Assembly: GCA_017440935.1 (NCBI GenBank)
Contig: JAFSAO010000022.1
Span: forward strand, 124,001-188,000
DNA length: 64,000 nt
DNA from: Opitutales bacterium
Lineage (GTDB): Bacteria; Verrucomicrobiota; Verrucomicrobiia; Opitutales; UBA953
Reading direction: 5' to 3'
Of this stretch, positions 46,847-56,122 are shown piece by piece (position 1 is the first letter of the stretch; the number at the start of each line of letters is the position of its first letter). The translations under genes and the position numbers were made by a program. The notes under the pieces are model-generated. The model was not told where the DNA came from. It saw only the letters and a list, made by a program, of their open reading frames with translations, and made no database searches.

Positions 46847-47755
46847 ATGAAAAACACAATGAAAAAAATACATGCACCGGTTCTCGTTGTCCTGTTCGGC
46901 GCGGCGGGAACGCTTCCTGCAGCGGATTTTACGCTTTTTGCGAAAGGGGTAAATCCGGCGGATTCGAGCACTTATTACAATATCGACCAAGGCTGGAACC
47001 CTACTTGCTGGGCGGCGTCCGGGAGCAATGTTGTGGCGCATTGGCAGAATCATCACGCGGGAACGCCTTCGAAAGCGGCACCGACGGGAACGCAGGTTTA
47101 TGATACGTTTCTTCGGGTTTATGCGGAGCAGTCCTCCGGGCAATCCGATACGCTTTATCGCTGGTGGCTCGGGCATTATTCCGCAATGGCGATGGGCGGT
47201 TGGTATCCGATCGATAATTGGCGGGAGTTCGGCGGATATTACACCGATCGCTATACGGAAAGCGAAGTTGACCAAATGGCGTGGCGTTACAATACGCATA
47301 ATCTCGGAGATTTGAATTACACGACGGATATCAGCCGCGCGGTTTATTATGCGCTGAACCAAGGCTACGCGATGACAATTACGATTCCGAATGATCGCCA
47401 CGCGCTCACGGTTTACGGCGCGTCTTTTGATCCTGAAACGGAGTTGATAACGTCGCTTTGGCTGTGTGATTCCAGCGGGTCGAGCTTTGAAGACGCGTTT
47501 GATAAAATGTTGCGGGTGCGGGTTGCGCAGCGCGGCGAAAATTTATGTCTTCTGGGACCTTACAGAGAAGGCATTTTTTATGAAAAATACGACACGAAAA
47601 AATACCTTGGCGATGTGGCATTTCTCGGAAATATGAGGTCGGATACGCTGGCATTTATTTCGAGCGGGATCGCGATTCCGGAGCCGTCGGCGTTCGGGTT
47701 GATTGCGGGCGTGGGTGCGCTTGCGCTCGTGGCATCGCGCCGCCGTCGGCGATAA
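46847..47755 (+). CDS. IdeS/Mac-like cysteine protease with PEP-CTERM tail, copy 3
   Basis: The 302-aa product begins MKNTMKKIHAPVLVVLFGAAGTLPAADF; ATG 46859 is an equally good start four residues in. The core reads NPTCWAASGSNVVAHWQ with Cys54, DRHALTVYGASFDPETELI with His185, and LCDSSG with Asp208. It is strongly similar to copy 2 over its whole length (shared FAKGVNP/FAAGVNP, STYYN, PTGT(Q/K)VY, RA(V/I)YYAL). The tail is IPEPSAFGLIAGVGALALVASRRRRR. It ends in a terminator made of inverted CGGGAACG words, closing the three-gene array. Confidence 0.85.
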   Translation: MKNTMKKIHAPVLVVLFGAAGTLPAADFTLFAKGVNPADSSTYYNIDQGWNPTCWAASGSNVVAHWQNHHAGTPSKAAPTGTQVYDTFLRVYAEQSSGQSDTLYRWWLGHYSAMAMGGWYPIDNWREFGGYYTDRYTESEVDQMAWRYNTHNLGDLNYTTDISRAVYYALNQGYAMTITIPNDRHALTVYGASFDPETELITSLWLCDSSGSSFEDAFDKMLRVRVAQRGENLCLLGPYREGIFYEKYDTKKYLGDVAFLGNMRSDTLAFISSGIAIPEPSAFGLIAGVGALALVASRRRRR

Positions 47756-47776
47756 GAGCGCTTAAAACTTAGAGCG

Positions 47777-47814
47777 CGTTCCCGTGGGGATTTTCCTCGC
47801 GGGAACGTTTTTTT
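47777..47814 (+). terminator. Terminator of the protease array made of inverted CGGGAACG words
   Basis: CGTTCCCGTGGGGA pairs with TCCTCGCGGGAACG (one mismatch) around TTT, followed by seven T. Confidence 0.9.
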
Positions 47815-48124
47815 CGCGCGAAGCCGCTAAACCGCGAAGTTTTTTTAAGAGGTTCTCACAGAGCCGCAGAGGCACAGAGCTTTTATTTAAAAATCTTTCA
47901 AAAACTTTTGCGTTTTCGCGTTTTTGCGCGAGTTTTTTTGTGGTTCCGCCACCGCACGTTTCGTTGGATGTCTTTGTCTGTTTTATTTTCAAAAAGAGCT
48001 TGCAAAGCATGTTTTTTTTTTTGCGAGAATCGACATCGATAATTGGGACAAATCGGCGGGAACGCCGCTTTTATCCTCGTTTTTAACCACGAAATATTAA
48101 AACCCACAATCAAACTTAATCATT
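47815..48124. other. Intergenic region with ACAGAG repeat, upstream of a PEP-CTERM gene
   Basis: 47845-47935 holds a copy of the dispersed repeat (CTCACAGAGCCGCAGAGGCACAGAG, a T/A-rich run, then TTTTGCGTTTTCGCGTTTTTGCGC). The rest is AT-rich and probably contains the promoter of the next gene. There is no gene. Confidence 0.55.
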
Positions 48125-48883
48125 ATGAAAAAATATATCACAATCGCCGCGCTCCTCGCCGCAGGTAGCGCTTTCGCAAATGCAGAGTCGCTTACGCTGG
48201 ATAACGCCGTCGGCTATCTCTCTTTGGTTGACGGAGTTCTTACACCGTCTGCCGAAAACATCACGTATTCTAACGGAACGCTCTCCGTCACGGATGGAAA
48301 TTGGACTAGCTTTAATAATACCAGAACCGTTTCAACGATTGCTATGACGTTTGATGCCGCCTTGCTTGCCGCTGGGCTCGCTTCTAGTGCTCAGCCGTTG
48401 GTCGAGCTTGATGGAGATAGTGCTGATTGGGGCTTGGGGCTCTCCTCGTCCGGAATGTTTACCGGAACATGGGTTCTTCATTCAAATGGTACAACTAATT
48501 ATGCTTACTTTACTTCCGGACATGGTGTTTCCTCCGACTCTACCGGGAATATCACAGTTGTGATCAGCCTCGGAGATAAAGGAACGCGTATTTGGGAAGA
48601 CGACTCCACCTTTTGGAGCAGTAGCGGTCTGAAAGCAAAGCTCGACACAACTGGAAACGTCTCGGCAATCAACTTGAGCGAGCTTGCCGTTTCTGCATTA
48701 AACAACATCGTGGTTTGGAATGTTGATACCTACACAGCAGACAACGCCCCCACGGATGCAGAAGGCGCTGCAAGCGCGATGGCGACGTCGGTATCCTTGA
48801 TTCCGGAGCCGTCGGCGTTTGGGTTGTTGGCGGGTCTTGGTGCGCTTGCGCTCGTGGCTTCGCGCCGCCGTCGTTCCCGCTAA
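48125..48883 (+). CDS. Small PEP-CTERM surface protein of unknown function
   Basis: The 252-aa product has a signal peptide (MKKYITIAALLAAGSAFANAES), a Ser/Thr/Asn-rich beta-type body and the tail IPEPSAFGLLAGLGALALVASRRRRSR. The body has no catalytic motif I can see. The composition, rich in small and hydroxyl residues with few charges, is common in exosortase-sorted proteins that become glycosylated parts of an extracellular matrix. It ends in its own strong terminator. Confidence 0.85.
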   Translation: MKKYITIAALLAAGSAFANAESLTLDNAVGYLSLVDGVLTPSAENITYSNGTLSVTDGNWTSFNNTRTVSTIAMTFDAALLAAGLASSAQPLVELDGDSADWGLGLSSSGMFTGTWVLHSNGTTNYAYFTSGHGVSSDSTGNITVVISLGDKGTRIWEDDSTFWSSSGLKAKLDTTGNVSAINLSELAVSALNNIVVWNVDTYTADNAPTDAEGAASAMATSVSLIPEPSAFGLLAGLGALALVASRRRRSR

Positions 48884-48890
48884 GCGGTAA

Positions 48891-48935
48891 AAAAATCCCG
48901 GAATTGTGCGAAAGTGCGATTCCGGGATTTTTATT
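48891..48935 (+). terminator. Strong terminator after the small PEP-CTERM gene
   Basis: AAAAATCCCGGAAT (48891-48904) pairs perfectly with ATTCCGGGATTTTT (48919-48932). It is one of the few terminators here without the CGGGAACG word. Confidence 0.92.
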
Positions 48936-48971
48936 CTTTTGATTTTCCAAATTGTTACTAAAATCGTCGCC

Positions 48972-50553
48972 ATGAAACTACCCCGATTTTCTCCCCTCTG
49001 TTTCGCCTCTGCGCTTTCCGTTATTTCCGTTCCCGCGTTTGCCGAAATTGATTTCGGCAACATCGCCTTTGTCGGCGATTCCATCACGCAAGCGGACGGA
49101 ACGAATGCTGTTTCTTACCGTTATTCGCTTTGGAAGCATTTTGTCGACGCAGGAATTTCTTACAATCCTCAAGGTTCGATGAACATCTTCACTAGCGGGA
49201 GTTCGACATCAAGCTTGGCTCCGAGTTATTTGGGGAAAACGTTTAATAACACGAGCGAGGGGCATTTTGGCTGGGATGCCGCTTGGATTGTCAGCGGGGA
49301 ATCGCAAGGGAATCGCCCTAATACGGGACAAAATACCGGAGGACTTGCGACATGGATTGACGGTTATGATGAAGTGCCGGATGTCGCGACGGTTTTGATC
49401 GGGATTAATGACCTTTCCCGTGGAAATTCAAATAGCTATTTTTCCAATCTTTTAGCAAATCAAAAGGCGATTGTTGAAACACTTCAGTCAAAAAACGAGA
49501 ACATAAATGTTTATGTTTTTTCACTTTTGCCGAGTTCACAAACGAGTTGGACGCACTGCGAGACAAACGAAAGTCCTTGGGCGACGGTTCTTGCATACAA
49601 TAGTCTGTTAAAGGAGGCTGTGAAGACATGGGGAACTGAAAAATCAACGGTCACCTATGCGGATATAACGGCAGGATTTGATCCGACAAACGGCGTTCAT
49701 ACATATGACAGTCTTCATCCGAAAGCGCAGGGGGAATTGTTGCTCGCCGGGAATATTGCTCGCGCATTCGGTATTGCGCAACGGACGGTCGGCTTGGAGC
49801 GTCGTGCGGCGATTTCTCTGGCTTCGCAAACGAGTTTTACGAAGAACGGGAACGCAGGAGTGAAAGTTTCGGTTAAAAGCGGAGAGACGACGAGGGTAAT
49901 GGAAAATTCTTCTTCGTTCTGGACCGTCAATACGCAGGGGAATATTGAAATTAACACGACCTCAGATACGGCGGGGAGCAATATACAGCTAACATGGGGG
50001 GGCAGATTCCGGGAAAACTCATGAATTTACGTTTTCTATTGATGTAAAAATGAACGCTGTTAGTCCCGATTCGCATTCTGCGACTAATTTTCTCGGAATA
50101 TTACTCGGGAACGGACTTGACGAGGTCGGCGCTCTGTATATCGGAGAAAGCGGCGTTTATTGGGGCGGAACAGCTGCGGCAAATCTGCTTTACGGGCAAA
50201 GCAACGACGCATACAAAGACAAATTTTTCACGCAGTCGACAAATTCGTTTAGGGTGGACTGGATTGGCGAGACCGAAACAGGAGCCGCGAGCGGATTTTA
50301 CGTTTGGTTGAATGATCAGTTGATAGGCGAGGCTTTGAGCGGGCTTGTAAGGAGTGATGTTGTTTCGAGTTATAAGAATTCTCTTCTTGTCGGTGATATT
50401 GGCAGTGCCTATGTGACATTTGCCGAAATTTCCGAAATGTCGTTCGATGCTCAAAAAGCGTATGCTCCTTCCGTTCCCGAGCCGTCGGCGTTCGGGTTGC
50501 TCGCGGGCATGGGTGCGATTGCGCTTGTCGTATCGCGCCGCCGCCGCAGATAA
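48972..50553 (+). CDS. SGNH/GDSL hydrolase with PEP-CTERM tail, frame broken at a run of seven G
   Basis: Two frames form one gene. The first (48972-50024) has a signal peptide and the SGNH catalytic blocks: GDSITQ near residue 35, GINDL near 144, and DSLHP with the catalytic His near 248. It loses frame at GGGGGGG (49996-50002) and would stop at 50024. Reading on in the +1 frame from the same point gives GADSGKTHEFTFSIDVKMNAV and a continuous beta-rich domain ending VPEPSAFGLLAGMG...SRRRRR. Six G would make a single 527-codon frame. Such a run can be a sequencing error, a true mutation, or a phase-variable switch that decides whether the esterase is anchored or released. Confidence 0.85.
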
Positions 50554-50581
50554 TTTCAGTAATATATTGATTCATAGATTG

Positions 50582-50616
50582 GCGTTCCCGTGATTCGTCG
50601 CGGGAACGTTTTTTAT
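50582..50616 (+). terminator. SGNH hydrolase terminator made of inverted CGGGAACG words
   Basis: GCGTTCCCG and CGGGAACGT pair around TGATTCGTCG and are followed by six T. It lies 30 bp after the hydrolase stop. Confidence 0.88.
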
Positions 50617-50948
50617 TATGGTCGGGTTCGTGTCTTTGTGTCTCCGTGGGAGATTTTGTGTTCCCGCGTTTTTCAAACGTCGCGGCAGCGCGTGTTTTTA
50701 CTTAAACAAAAAAAAAACGGCTGAAAACCGTTCGGATTATAGCCCAACGGCAAGTTCGCGAAGCGAACGACGCCTTGGGGCAACGAACAAACAAAAATCC
50801 GTCCTGTGAGGACAAAAGAAAGAGGACAGCCGAGACGGCTGGACTCCATGACAAAATCCGTGGAATTTGTGAGAATTAGTGGATAAACAAAAAAAAGTAA
50901 TTCCGTGTTTTCGGTGTGTTCTGTGGTTAAAAAAACTTTGCGTTCTTT
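50617..50948. other. Repeat-rich intergenic region upstream of fucP
   Basis: This segment is a patchwork of dispersed repeats: GTGTCTCCGTGGGAG near 50640, an AACGGCTGAAAACCGTT hairpin near 50708, and TTCGCGAAGCGAA at 50755-50767. GGACAGCCGAGACGGCTGG at 50824 resembles 484-504, and ATTCCGTGTTTTCGGTGTGTTCTGTGGTT lies near 50900, part of the ACGGA/ACAGAG family. There is no gene. No clear promoter for the fuc cluster is visible, although one must lie here or inside the repeats. Confidence 0.55.
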
Positions 50949-52517
50949 GTGTCGGCGGGGCAAAATTTCGCGATTGTGGAAACCCCGAATACCTCCCCTG
51001 TTGTGCCCAAGAAGTTTCTTGTGCCGTTTATCATGCTCGTCTCCTGCTTTGCGCTGTGGGGCTTGCTTAACAACATGACGGACAATCTTGTTCCGGCATT
51101 TAAAAACATCTTTTCCATTCCGCAGGAAAAGTCGGCGCTCGTGCAAGTCGCCTTTTACGGGGCGTATGCCGTGCTGGCGATTTTCGCCTCGATTCTGATT
51201 GAGGAATTTTCCTACAAAAAGGGCGTTCTCATCGGGCTCGGCGTTTATATCCTCGGCGCGTTGATGTATATTCCCGCGTGTATCGCGCAGAGTTTCGACA
51301 TTTATTTTGTCGCGATTTTCGTAGTTGCCGGCGGCTGTTCGCTTTTGGAAACGACTTGTAATCCTTACGTGCTTTCGATGGGTCCGCAGGAAACGGCGGT
51401 GCGCCGTTTGAACTTCGCTCAGGCTTTTAACCCGGTCGGTTCGATTGCGGGGATTTTGCTTGCACAACAGCTTATTTTGTCGAATCTGAATCCGGCAACG
51501 GCGGACGAACGCGCGCTGATGCCGGCGGAGCAGCTCAAGGAAATCGTCCACCACGAATTGTTTTGGGTTTGCGCGCCGTATGTCGGGCTTTGCGGGATCG
51601 CGTTCCTGATTTGGCTCTTTTTCCTGTTTTTGAAAGAAGACAAAAAGCCGGTAGCGGTCGAAGGCGGCGACGTTCCCGTCGCGGGAACGCGGGGCGGCGG
51701 AATGCGCGTTTTCATTGCGGCGCTTTTCAGCGTTGTTCCGCTGACGGTGCTTTATTTCCTCTTCCCGGAAATGAATAAGGTGGCGTGGGTGCTCTGCGGC
51801 ACGCTCGGTCCGATTGTCTATATTTGCCTCGTGCCGAATTATCGCGCGATGCTGCTCGCGCTCTTGGCGAAACCGCGCTACTGGTGCGGCGTGATTGCGC
51901 AGTTCTTCTACGTCGGCGTGCAAATTGCCGCGTGGACGTATCTGAACGTTTACTGCTGTAAGGAACTCGGCGTAACGCCGGCGGAAGCGGCGAGCTATTA
52001 TCTGATTTCGCTCGTGCTCTTTATCGCGTGTCGCTGGGTCGCGACTTACTTCATGAAAATGTTCAATCCGGCGGCGATGATGGCGATTTTCGCAACGGCG
52101 GCGATCGCGTGCTGTGCGGGCGTAATGTATTTGCCCTCGACGGTGCTGTTCACGATCGGCGGCTTGGATTTCTCGGCAAACGTGCTTTGCCTGATTGCGA
52201 TGTCCGGCTGTATGTCGCTGATGTTCCCGACGATTTACGGGATCGCGCTCGGCGGATTGGACGAAAAAATCGTCAAGCTCGGCGCGGCAGGGCTCATCAT
52301 GGCGATTCTCGGCGGAGCACTGATTACGCCGTGGATGGCGGGCGTGCTCGGGAACGCGGATTCCGCGTGGATTTCTCTGCTTCCGGGCTTTGACAATACT
52401 TGGGACACGAACCTCGGCACCTCTTCCGCCGCCGTTCGCGCCTCGTTTGTCGTTCCCGCGATTTGCTTCGCGGTCGTTCTTGCTTACAGCCTGATTTTCC
52501 GAAAGAAAAAAGCTTAA
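50949..52517 (+). CDS. fucP: L-fucose:proton symporter (major facilitator superfamily)
   Basis: FucP brings L-fucose into the cell with a proton. The product is up to 522 aa with 12 predicted membrane helices. Family features include FALWGLLNNMTDNLVPAFKN in helix 1, FYGAYAVLAIFA in helix 2, and the conserved LLETTCNPYVLSMGP followed by NFAQAFNPVGS. No ATG fits the start. GTG 50949 and GTG 50976 (VETPNTSPVV) are the candidates, and the second gives a more normal N-terminus; neither has a good ribosome-binding site. A long cytoplasmic loop contains the inverted pair CGTTCCCGTCGCGGGAACG. First gene of the fuc cluster. Confidence 0.93.
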   Translation: MSAGQNFAIVETPNTSPVVPKKFLVPFIMLVSCFALWGLLNNMTDNLVPAFKNIFSIPQEKSALVQVAFYGAYAVLAIFASILIEEFSYKKGVLIGLGVYILGALMYIPACIAQSFDIYFVAIFVVAGGCSLLETTCNPYVLSMGPQETAVRRLNFAQAFNPVGSIAGILLAQQLILSNLNPATADERALMPAEQLKEIVHHELFWVCAPYVGLCGIAFLIWLFFLFLKEDKKPVAVEGGDVPVAGTRGGGMRVFIAALFSVVPLTVLYFLFPEMNKVAWVLCGTLGPIVYICLVPNYRAMLLALLAKPRYWCGVIAQFFYVGVQIAAWTYLNVYCCKELGVTPAEAASYYLISLVLFIACRWVATYFMKMFNPAAMMAIFATAAIACCAGVMYLPSTVLFTIGGLDFSANVLCLIAMSGCMSLMFPTIYGIALGGLDEKIVKLGAAGLIMAILGGALITPWMAGVLGNADSAWISLLPGFDNTWDTNLGTSSAAVRASFVVPAICFAVVLAYSLIFRKKKA

Positions 52518-52535
52518 AAAAGATGAGAGATGAGG

Positions 52536-52608
52536 GCTGAGTGCTTAGAGGTATTACCTGCGTTTTGCGCAATGAGAAATTAGAAGCACTTACCTCTAAG
52601 CTCTCAGC
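52536..52608. repeat. Inverted repeat between fucP and fucI
   Basis: GCTGAGTGCTTAGAGGTA (52536-52553) pairs with TACCTCTAAGCTCTCAGC (52591-52608) with one mismatch, around a 37-nt loop. It is a different family from the repeats at the other fuc junctions. It ends 29 bp before the fucI start. Confidence 0.8.
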
Positions 52609-52637
52609 TATCACCTATAACCCTTTTCTATAAAATT

Positions 52638-54419
52638 ATGAAATACGACACATTACCCACTATCGGAATTCGTCCGACGATTGACGGCCGCCGCCTCGGC
52701 GTTCGCGAATCGCTCGAAGACCAAACCATGAACATGGCGAAAGCCGCCGCCGCGCTCATTGAAGCGAACATCACGCACGCGAACGGGCAGCCGGTTAAAT
52801 GCATTATCGCCGACACGACGATCGGCGGTCCCGCAGAAGCCGCCGCCGCGAACCAGAAGTTCCGCGAAAACAACGTCGGATGCTCGCTCACCGTTACGCC
52901 GTGCTGGTGCTACATCACGGAAACGTTTGAAACGGACGCGACGCTCCCGAAGGCGATTTGGGGCTTCAACGGAACGGAGCGTCCGGGCGCCGTTTACCTC
53001 GCCGCCGCGCTCGCCGGCTACGCGCAAAAAGGCGTTCCCGCGTTCTCGATTTACGGACACGACGTGCAGGACGCGAACGACACTTCGATTCCGGAAGATG
53101 TCGCGGAAAAAATTCTCCGCTTCGCCCGCGCCGGTTTGACGGTCGCTACGCTCCGCGGGAAGGGCTACCTCTCCATCGGCGGTTGCTCGATGGGTATCGC
53201 GGGATCGATTCTCGACCACTCGTTCTGGGAAAGCTACCTCGGCATGCGTGTCCAACCCGTTGACATGACGGAAGTGCGCCGCCGCATGGACCTCGAAATT
53301 TACGACAAAAAAGAATTCGAGCTCGCCATGGAATGGGCGAAAAAATACGTCAAAATCGGCCCGGACCGCAATCGCCCCGACCTCGTTCTTTCCCCGGAAG
53401 AAAAGGAACGCACGCTCCGCGAATCGATTCTCATGACGATTATCTTCCGCGACATGATGCACGGGAACCCGTATCTGAAAACAATCGACCGCGAAGAAGA
53501 AGGTCTCGGCTTCAACGCCATTTGCGGCGGGTTCCAAGGTCAGCGCCACTGGACGGATTACTACCCGAACGGCGACATGGCGGAATCGCTTTTGAACAGC
53601 ACGTTTGACTGGAACGGACCGCGCGAAGCGATCCCGTTTGCCACGGAAAACGACGCCATGAACGGCGTTTGCATGCTTCTCCTCCACCAGCTCACGGGGC
53701 GCGCGGCATGCTTCTCCGACATTCGCACCTACTGGTCGCCCGAAGCCGTCAAACGCGTTTCCGGCTACACGATGGAAGGCTACGCGAAAAACGGGATCAT
53801 GCACCTCATCAACTCCGGCTCGACCGCACTCGACGGCAACATGCAGGCAACCGGCGTGGACGGTAAGCCGATCATGAAAAAGACCGGCGAAACGACCTGG
53901 CAGGACATCGATGCGATGATGGCGGCAGCTGAATGGTGCCCGGCAAACCGCGAATACTTCCGCGGCGGAGGCTACTCGCTCCACTTCGTTTCCAAGGGCG
54001 ACGTTCCCGTGACGATGATTCGCATGAACCTCGTCAAAGGGCAAGGCCCGGTTCTCGTTATCGCCGAAGGCTACACCTGCACGCTTCCGGAAAACGTGAA
54101 CAAGATTCTCGACGAACGCACCGACCCGGGATGGCCGACGACTTGGTTCGCGCCGATTCTCACCGGCAAGGGCGCGTTCACGGACGTTTATTCCGTCATG
54201 GCAAACATGGGCGCAAATCACGGCGCGTGGACTTACGGGCACATCGGCGCGGACATTATCACGCTCGCTTCGATGCTCCGCATTCCGGTTTACGCGCACA
54301 ACGTTCCCGAAGACAAAATCTACCGCCCGGCGGCGTGGAATCTCTTCGGTACGGCGTGTCCGGAAAGTGCCGACTTCCGCGCTTGCGCGAACTTCGGCCC
54401 GATTTACGGAAAATACTAA
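52638..54419 (+). CDS. fucI: L-fucose isomerase
   Basis: FucI converts L-fucose to L-fuculose with Mn2+. The 593-aa length is that of the family. It starts [22 protein letters not shown], followed by the metal-site region ([15 protein letters not shown]) and [15 protein letters not shown]. The catalytic Glu in the C-terminal half lies in the [22 protein letters not shown] region. The codons are strongly biased (CTC, ATT, AAA/AAG mix), suggesting high expression. fucI is followed directly by a palindromic repeat and then fucK. Confidence 0.97.
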   Translation: MKYDTLPTIGIRPTIDGRRLGVRESLEDQTMNMAKAAAALIEANITHANGQPVKCIIADTTIGGPAEAAAANQKFRENNVGCSLTVTPCWCYITETFETDATLPKAIWGFNGTERPGAVYLAAALAGYAQKGVPAFSIYGHDVQDANDTSIPEDVAEKILRFARAGLTVATLRGKGYLSIGGCSMGIAGSILDHSFWESYLGMRVQPVDMTEVRRRMDLEIYDKKEFELAMEWAKKYVKIGPDRNRPDLVLSPEEKERTLRESILMTIIFRDMMHGNPYLKTIDREEEGLGFNAICGGFQGQRHWTDYYPNGDMAESLLNSTFDWNGPREAIPFATENDAMNGVCMLLLHQLTGRAACFSDIRTYWSPEAVKRVSGYTMEGYAKNGIMHLINSGSTALDGNMQATGVDGKPIMKKTGETTWQDIDAMMAAAEWCPANREYFRGGGYSLHFVSKGDVPVTMIRMNLVKGQGPVLVIAEGYTCTLPENVNKILDERTDPGWPTTWFAPILTGKGAFTDVYSVMANMGANHGAWTYGHIGADIITLASMLRIPVYAHNVPEDKIYRPAAWNLFGTACPESADFRACANFGPIYGKY

Positions 54420-54420
54420 G

Positions 54421-54539
54421 ATTAATGAATAGTGAATAGTGAATAGTGAATAACGAATAATTTAGTGCGATGGTTTTTGCCTTTGGCAAAAACTTTGAAC
54501 ACGGCGTTGTTCACTATTCATTATTCACTATTCATTAAA
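54421..54539. repeat. Palindromic intergenic repeat, copy 2, between fucI and fucK
   Basis: The left arm is ATTAATGAATAGTGAATAGT and continues with a third heptad. The centre is TTTTTGCC-TTT-GGCAAAAA. The right arm is TCACTATTCATTATTCACTA and continues to TTCATTAAAT. The ends are reverse complements, so the whole folds into one long nested hairpin. It begins one base after the fucI stop and ends 38 bp before the fucK start. Confidence 0.9.
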
Positions 54540-54577
54540 TTTCCCTCATTTCTAATTTTTAATTTCTCATTCCTTCA

Positions 54578-56002
54578 ATGTTTGTCCTGTGTTTAGATTG
54601 CGGCGCAACGAATGTGCGCGCGATGCTTGTTGACGAAACGGGAACGATTGTCGGAAAGGCTTCTCAGCCGAATGCGACCGTTCCCGCGCCCGAAAACGCG
54701 GAGTTTCACCATTGGGATGCCGACCGCATTTTGGCGCAACTCGCCGAGTGTGCGCGCAAGGCTCTCGAAGGCGTTCCCGCCGGCGAAATTAAGGCGGTTA
54801 CGATTACGACTTTTGGCGTGGACGGCGCGCTCGTCGACGCGCAGGGCGAACTGCTTTACCCCGTCATTTCCTGGAAATGTCCGCGCACGGCGGACGTGAT
54901 GGCAAGCGTCGGGAAATATATTTCGCAAGAAGAACTCAATCGCATTTCCGGTGTCGGTGCGTTTGCGTTTAACACGATTTACAAGCTGATCTGGCTCAAG
55001 GAAAACCGCCCGGAACTTTTAGAAAAAGCCGCCGCGTGGCTTTTCATTTCCAATATTCTCGCGTATCGCCTGACGGGCGTGATGGCGACGGACCGCACGA
55101 TGGCGGGAACGTCGCAACTTACGGATTTGGCGAGTGGCGAGTTTTCAGATGAAATTCTCGGCGCGCTCGGATTGGAAAAATCCCTTTTCCCGAAAATCGT
55201 TGATGCGGGAAAAATTATCGGAACCGTTACCGAAACCGCCGCACAAAAATTGGACTTGCCGATTGCCGGCGTTCCCGTGGTTTCGACCGGGCACGACACG
55301 CAGTTTGCCGTTTTCGGCTCCGGCGCGGAAAAAAATCAGCCCGTGCTTTCTTCGGGAACGTGGGAAATTCTCATGGTGCGCTCTGAGCAGGCAAAACTTT
55401 CTCCGGAAGACTATAAAGACGGCGCGACTGCAGAGCTCGACGGAGATTCTGCGCTCCGCAATCCCGGCTTGCAGTGGATCGGCTCCGGCATTATCGAATG
55501 GGTTAAAAGCCTTTGCTACGCGGGCGAATCCTACGACACGATGGACGCCGAAGCCGCCGCGCTTCCGCCGGGAAGCAACGGCGTTACGCTCAAACCGGAT
55601 TTTCTGCCTTCGGGAACGGAGAAGGGCGCGATTTGCGGACTCGTTCTCGGACGCACGCGCGCGCACATTTACCGCGCCGCGATGGAAGCGCTCACGTATC
55701 GCCTGAAATCGCGTCTTGCGCGGCTCGAATCCGTCGGCGGTTTCAAAAGCGAAAGCCTTGTGCTTGTCGGCGGCGGAGCGCGCAACAAAGTTTGGACGCA
55801 GATTCGCGCGGACGTTCTCGGGATTCCCGTAAAAGTTTCCAAAGTTTCGGAAAGCACGGTGCTCGGTGCATCGATGTTTGCGTTTGCGGGCGCGGGCGCG
55901 TTCCCGTCGCCGGAAGCCGCGCGCGAAGCTTTCGGAATCGAATACGAAACGTATTTGCCCGGCGAAAATGCGGCAAGCTATCGCTTATTAGTGAACAGTT
56001 AA
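54578..56002 (+). CDS. fucK: L-fuculokinase (FGGY family)
   Basis: FucK phosphorylates L-fuculose to L-fuculose 1-phosphate. The 474-aa protein is an FGGY carbohydrate kinase. N-terminal phosphate-binding LDCGATNVRAMLVDE and the catalytic Asp in TTFGVDGALVD near residue 78 are clear. A second ATP-binding part has STGHDTQFAVFGSG and LVGGGARNKVWTQIRADVLG. The close relative RhaB (rhamnulokinase) is possible by sequence; the fuc neighbours settle the call. The last codons (SYRLLVNS) overlap the left arm of the next repeat, so the element may have altered the C-terminus. Confidence 0.92.
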   Translation: MFVLCLDCGATNVRAMLVDETGTIVGKASQPNATVPAPENAEFHHWDADRILAQLAECARKALEGVPAGEIKAVTITTFGVDGALVDAQGELLYPVISWKCPRTADVMASVGKYISQEELNRISGVGAFAFNTIYKLIWLKENRPELLEKAAAWLFISNILAYRLTGVMATDRTMAGTSQLTDLASGEFSDEILGALGLEKSLFPKIVDAGKIIGTVTETAAQKLDLPIAGVPVVSTGHDTQFAVFGSGAEKNQPVLSSGTWEILMVRSEQAKLSPEDYKDGATAELDGDSALRNPGLQWIGSGIIEWVKSLCYAGESYDTMDAEAAALPPGSNGVTLKPDFLPSGTEKGAICGLVLGRTRAHIYRAAMEALTYRLKSRLARLESVGGFKSESLVLVGGGARNKVWTQIRADVLGIPVKVSKVSESTVLGASMFAFAGAGAFPSPEAAREAFGIEYETYLPGENAASYRLLVNS

Positions 56003-56083
56003 TAATGAATAGGAAATAACGCAGGCTCCAAAATTTTTGCTGAAAGCAAAAATCTTTATCCTGAATTATTCATTATTCGTTAC
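55990..56083. repeat. Palindromic intergenic repeat, copy 3, between fucK and fucA
   Basis: This is a shorter, degenerate copy: TTAGTGAACAGTTAATAATG on the left, the centre TTTTTGC-TGAAA-GCAAAAA, and ATTATTCATTATTCGTTA on the right. The central stem has changed on both sides (CC/GG lost together), keeping the pairing, which argues for a constrained hairpin. Confidence 0.82.
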
Positions 56084-56122
56084 ATGAAGTTTTTCTTTTC
56101 AACAATTAATTCCTCAAAAAAA

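Noticed and set aside
50050-50553. Separate small PEP-CTERM gene starting at ATG 50050
   Set aside because: The frame is open upstream to the seven-G run and continues the hydrolase without a gap; no ribosome-binding site or signal peptide precedes ATG 50050.
52653-54299. 548-codon minus-strand open frame across fucI
   Set aside because: Antisense shadow of fucI, whose identity is clear over its whole length.
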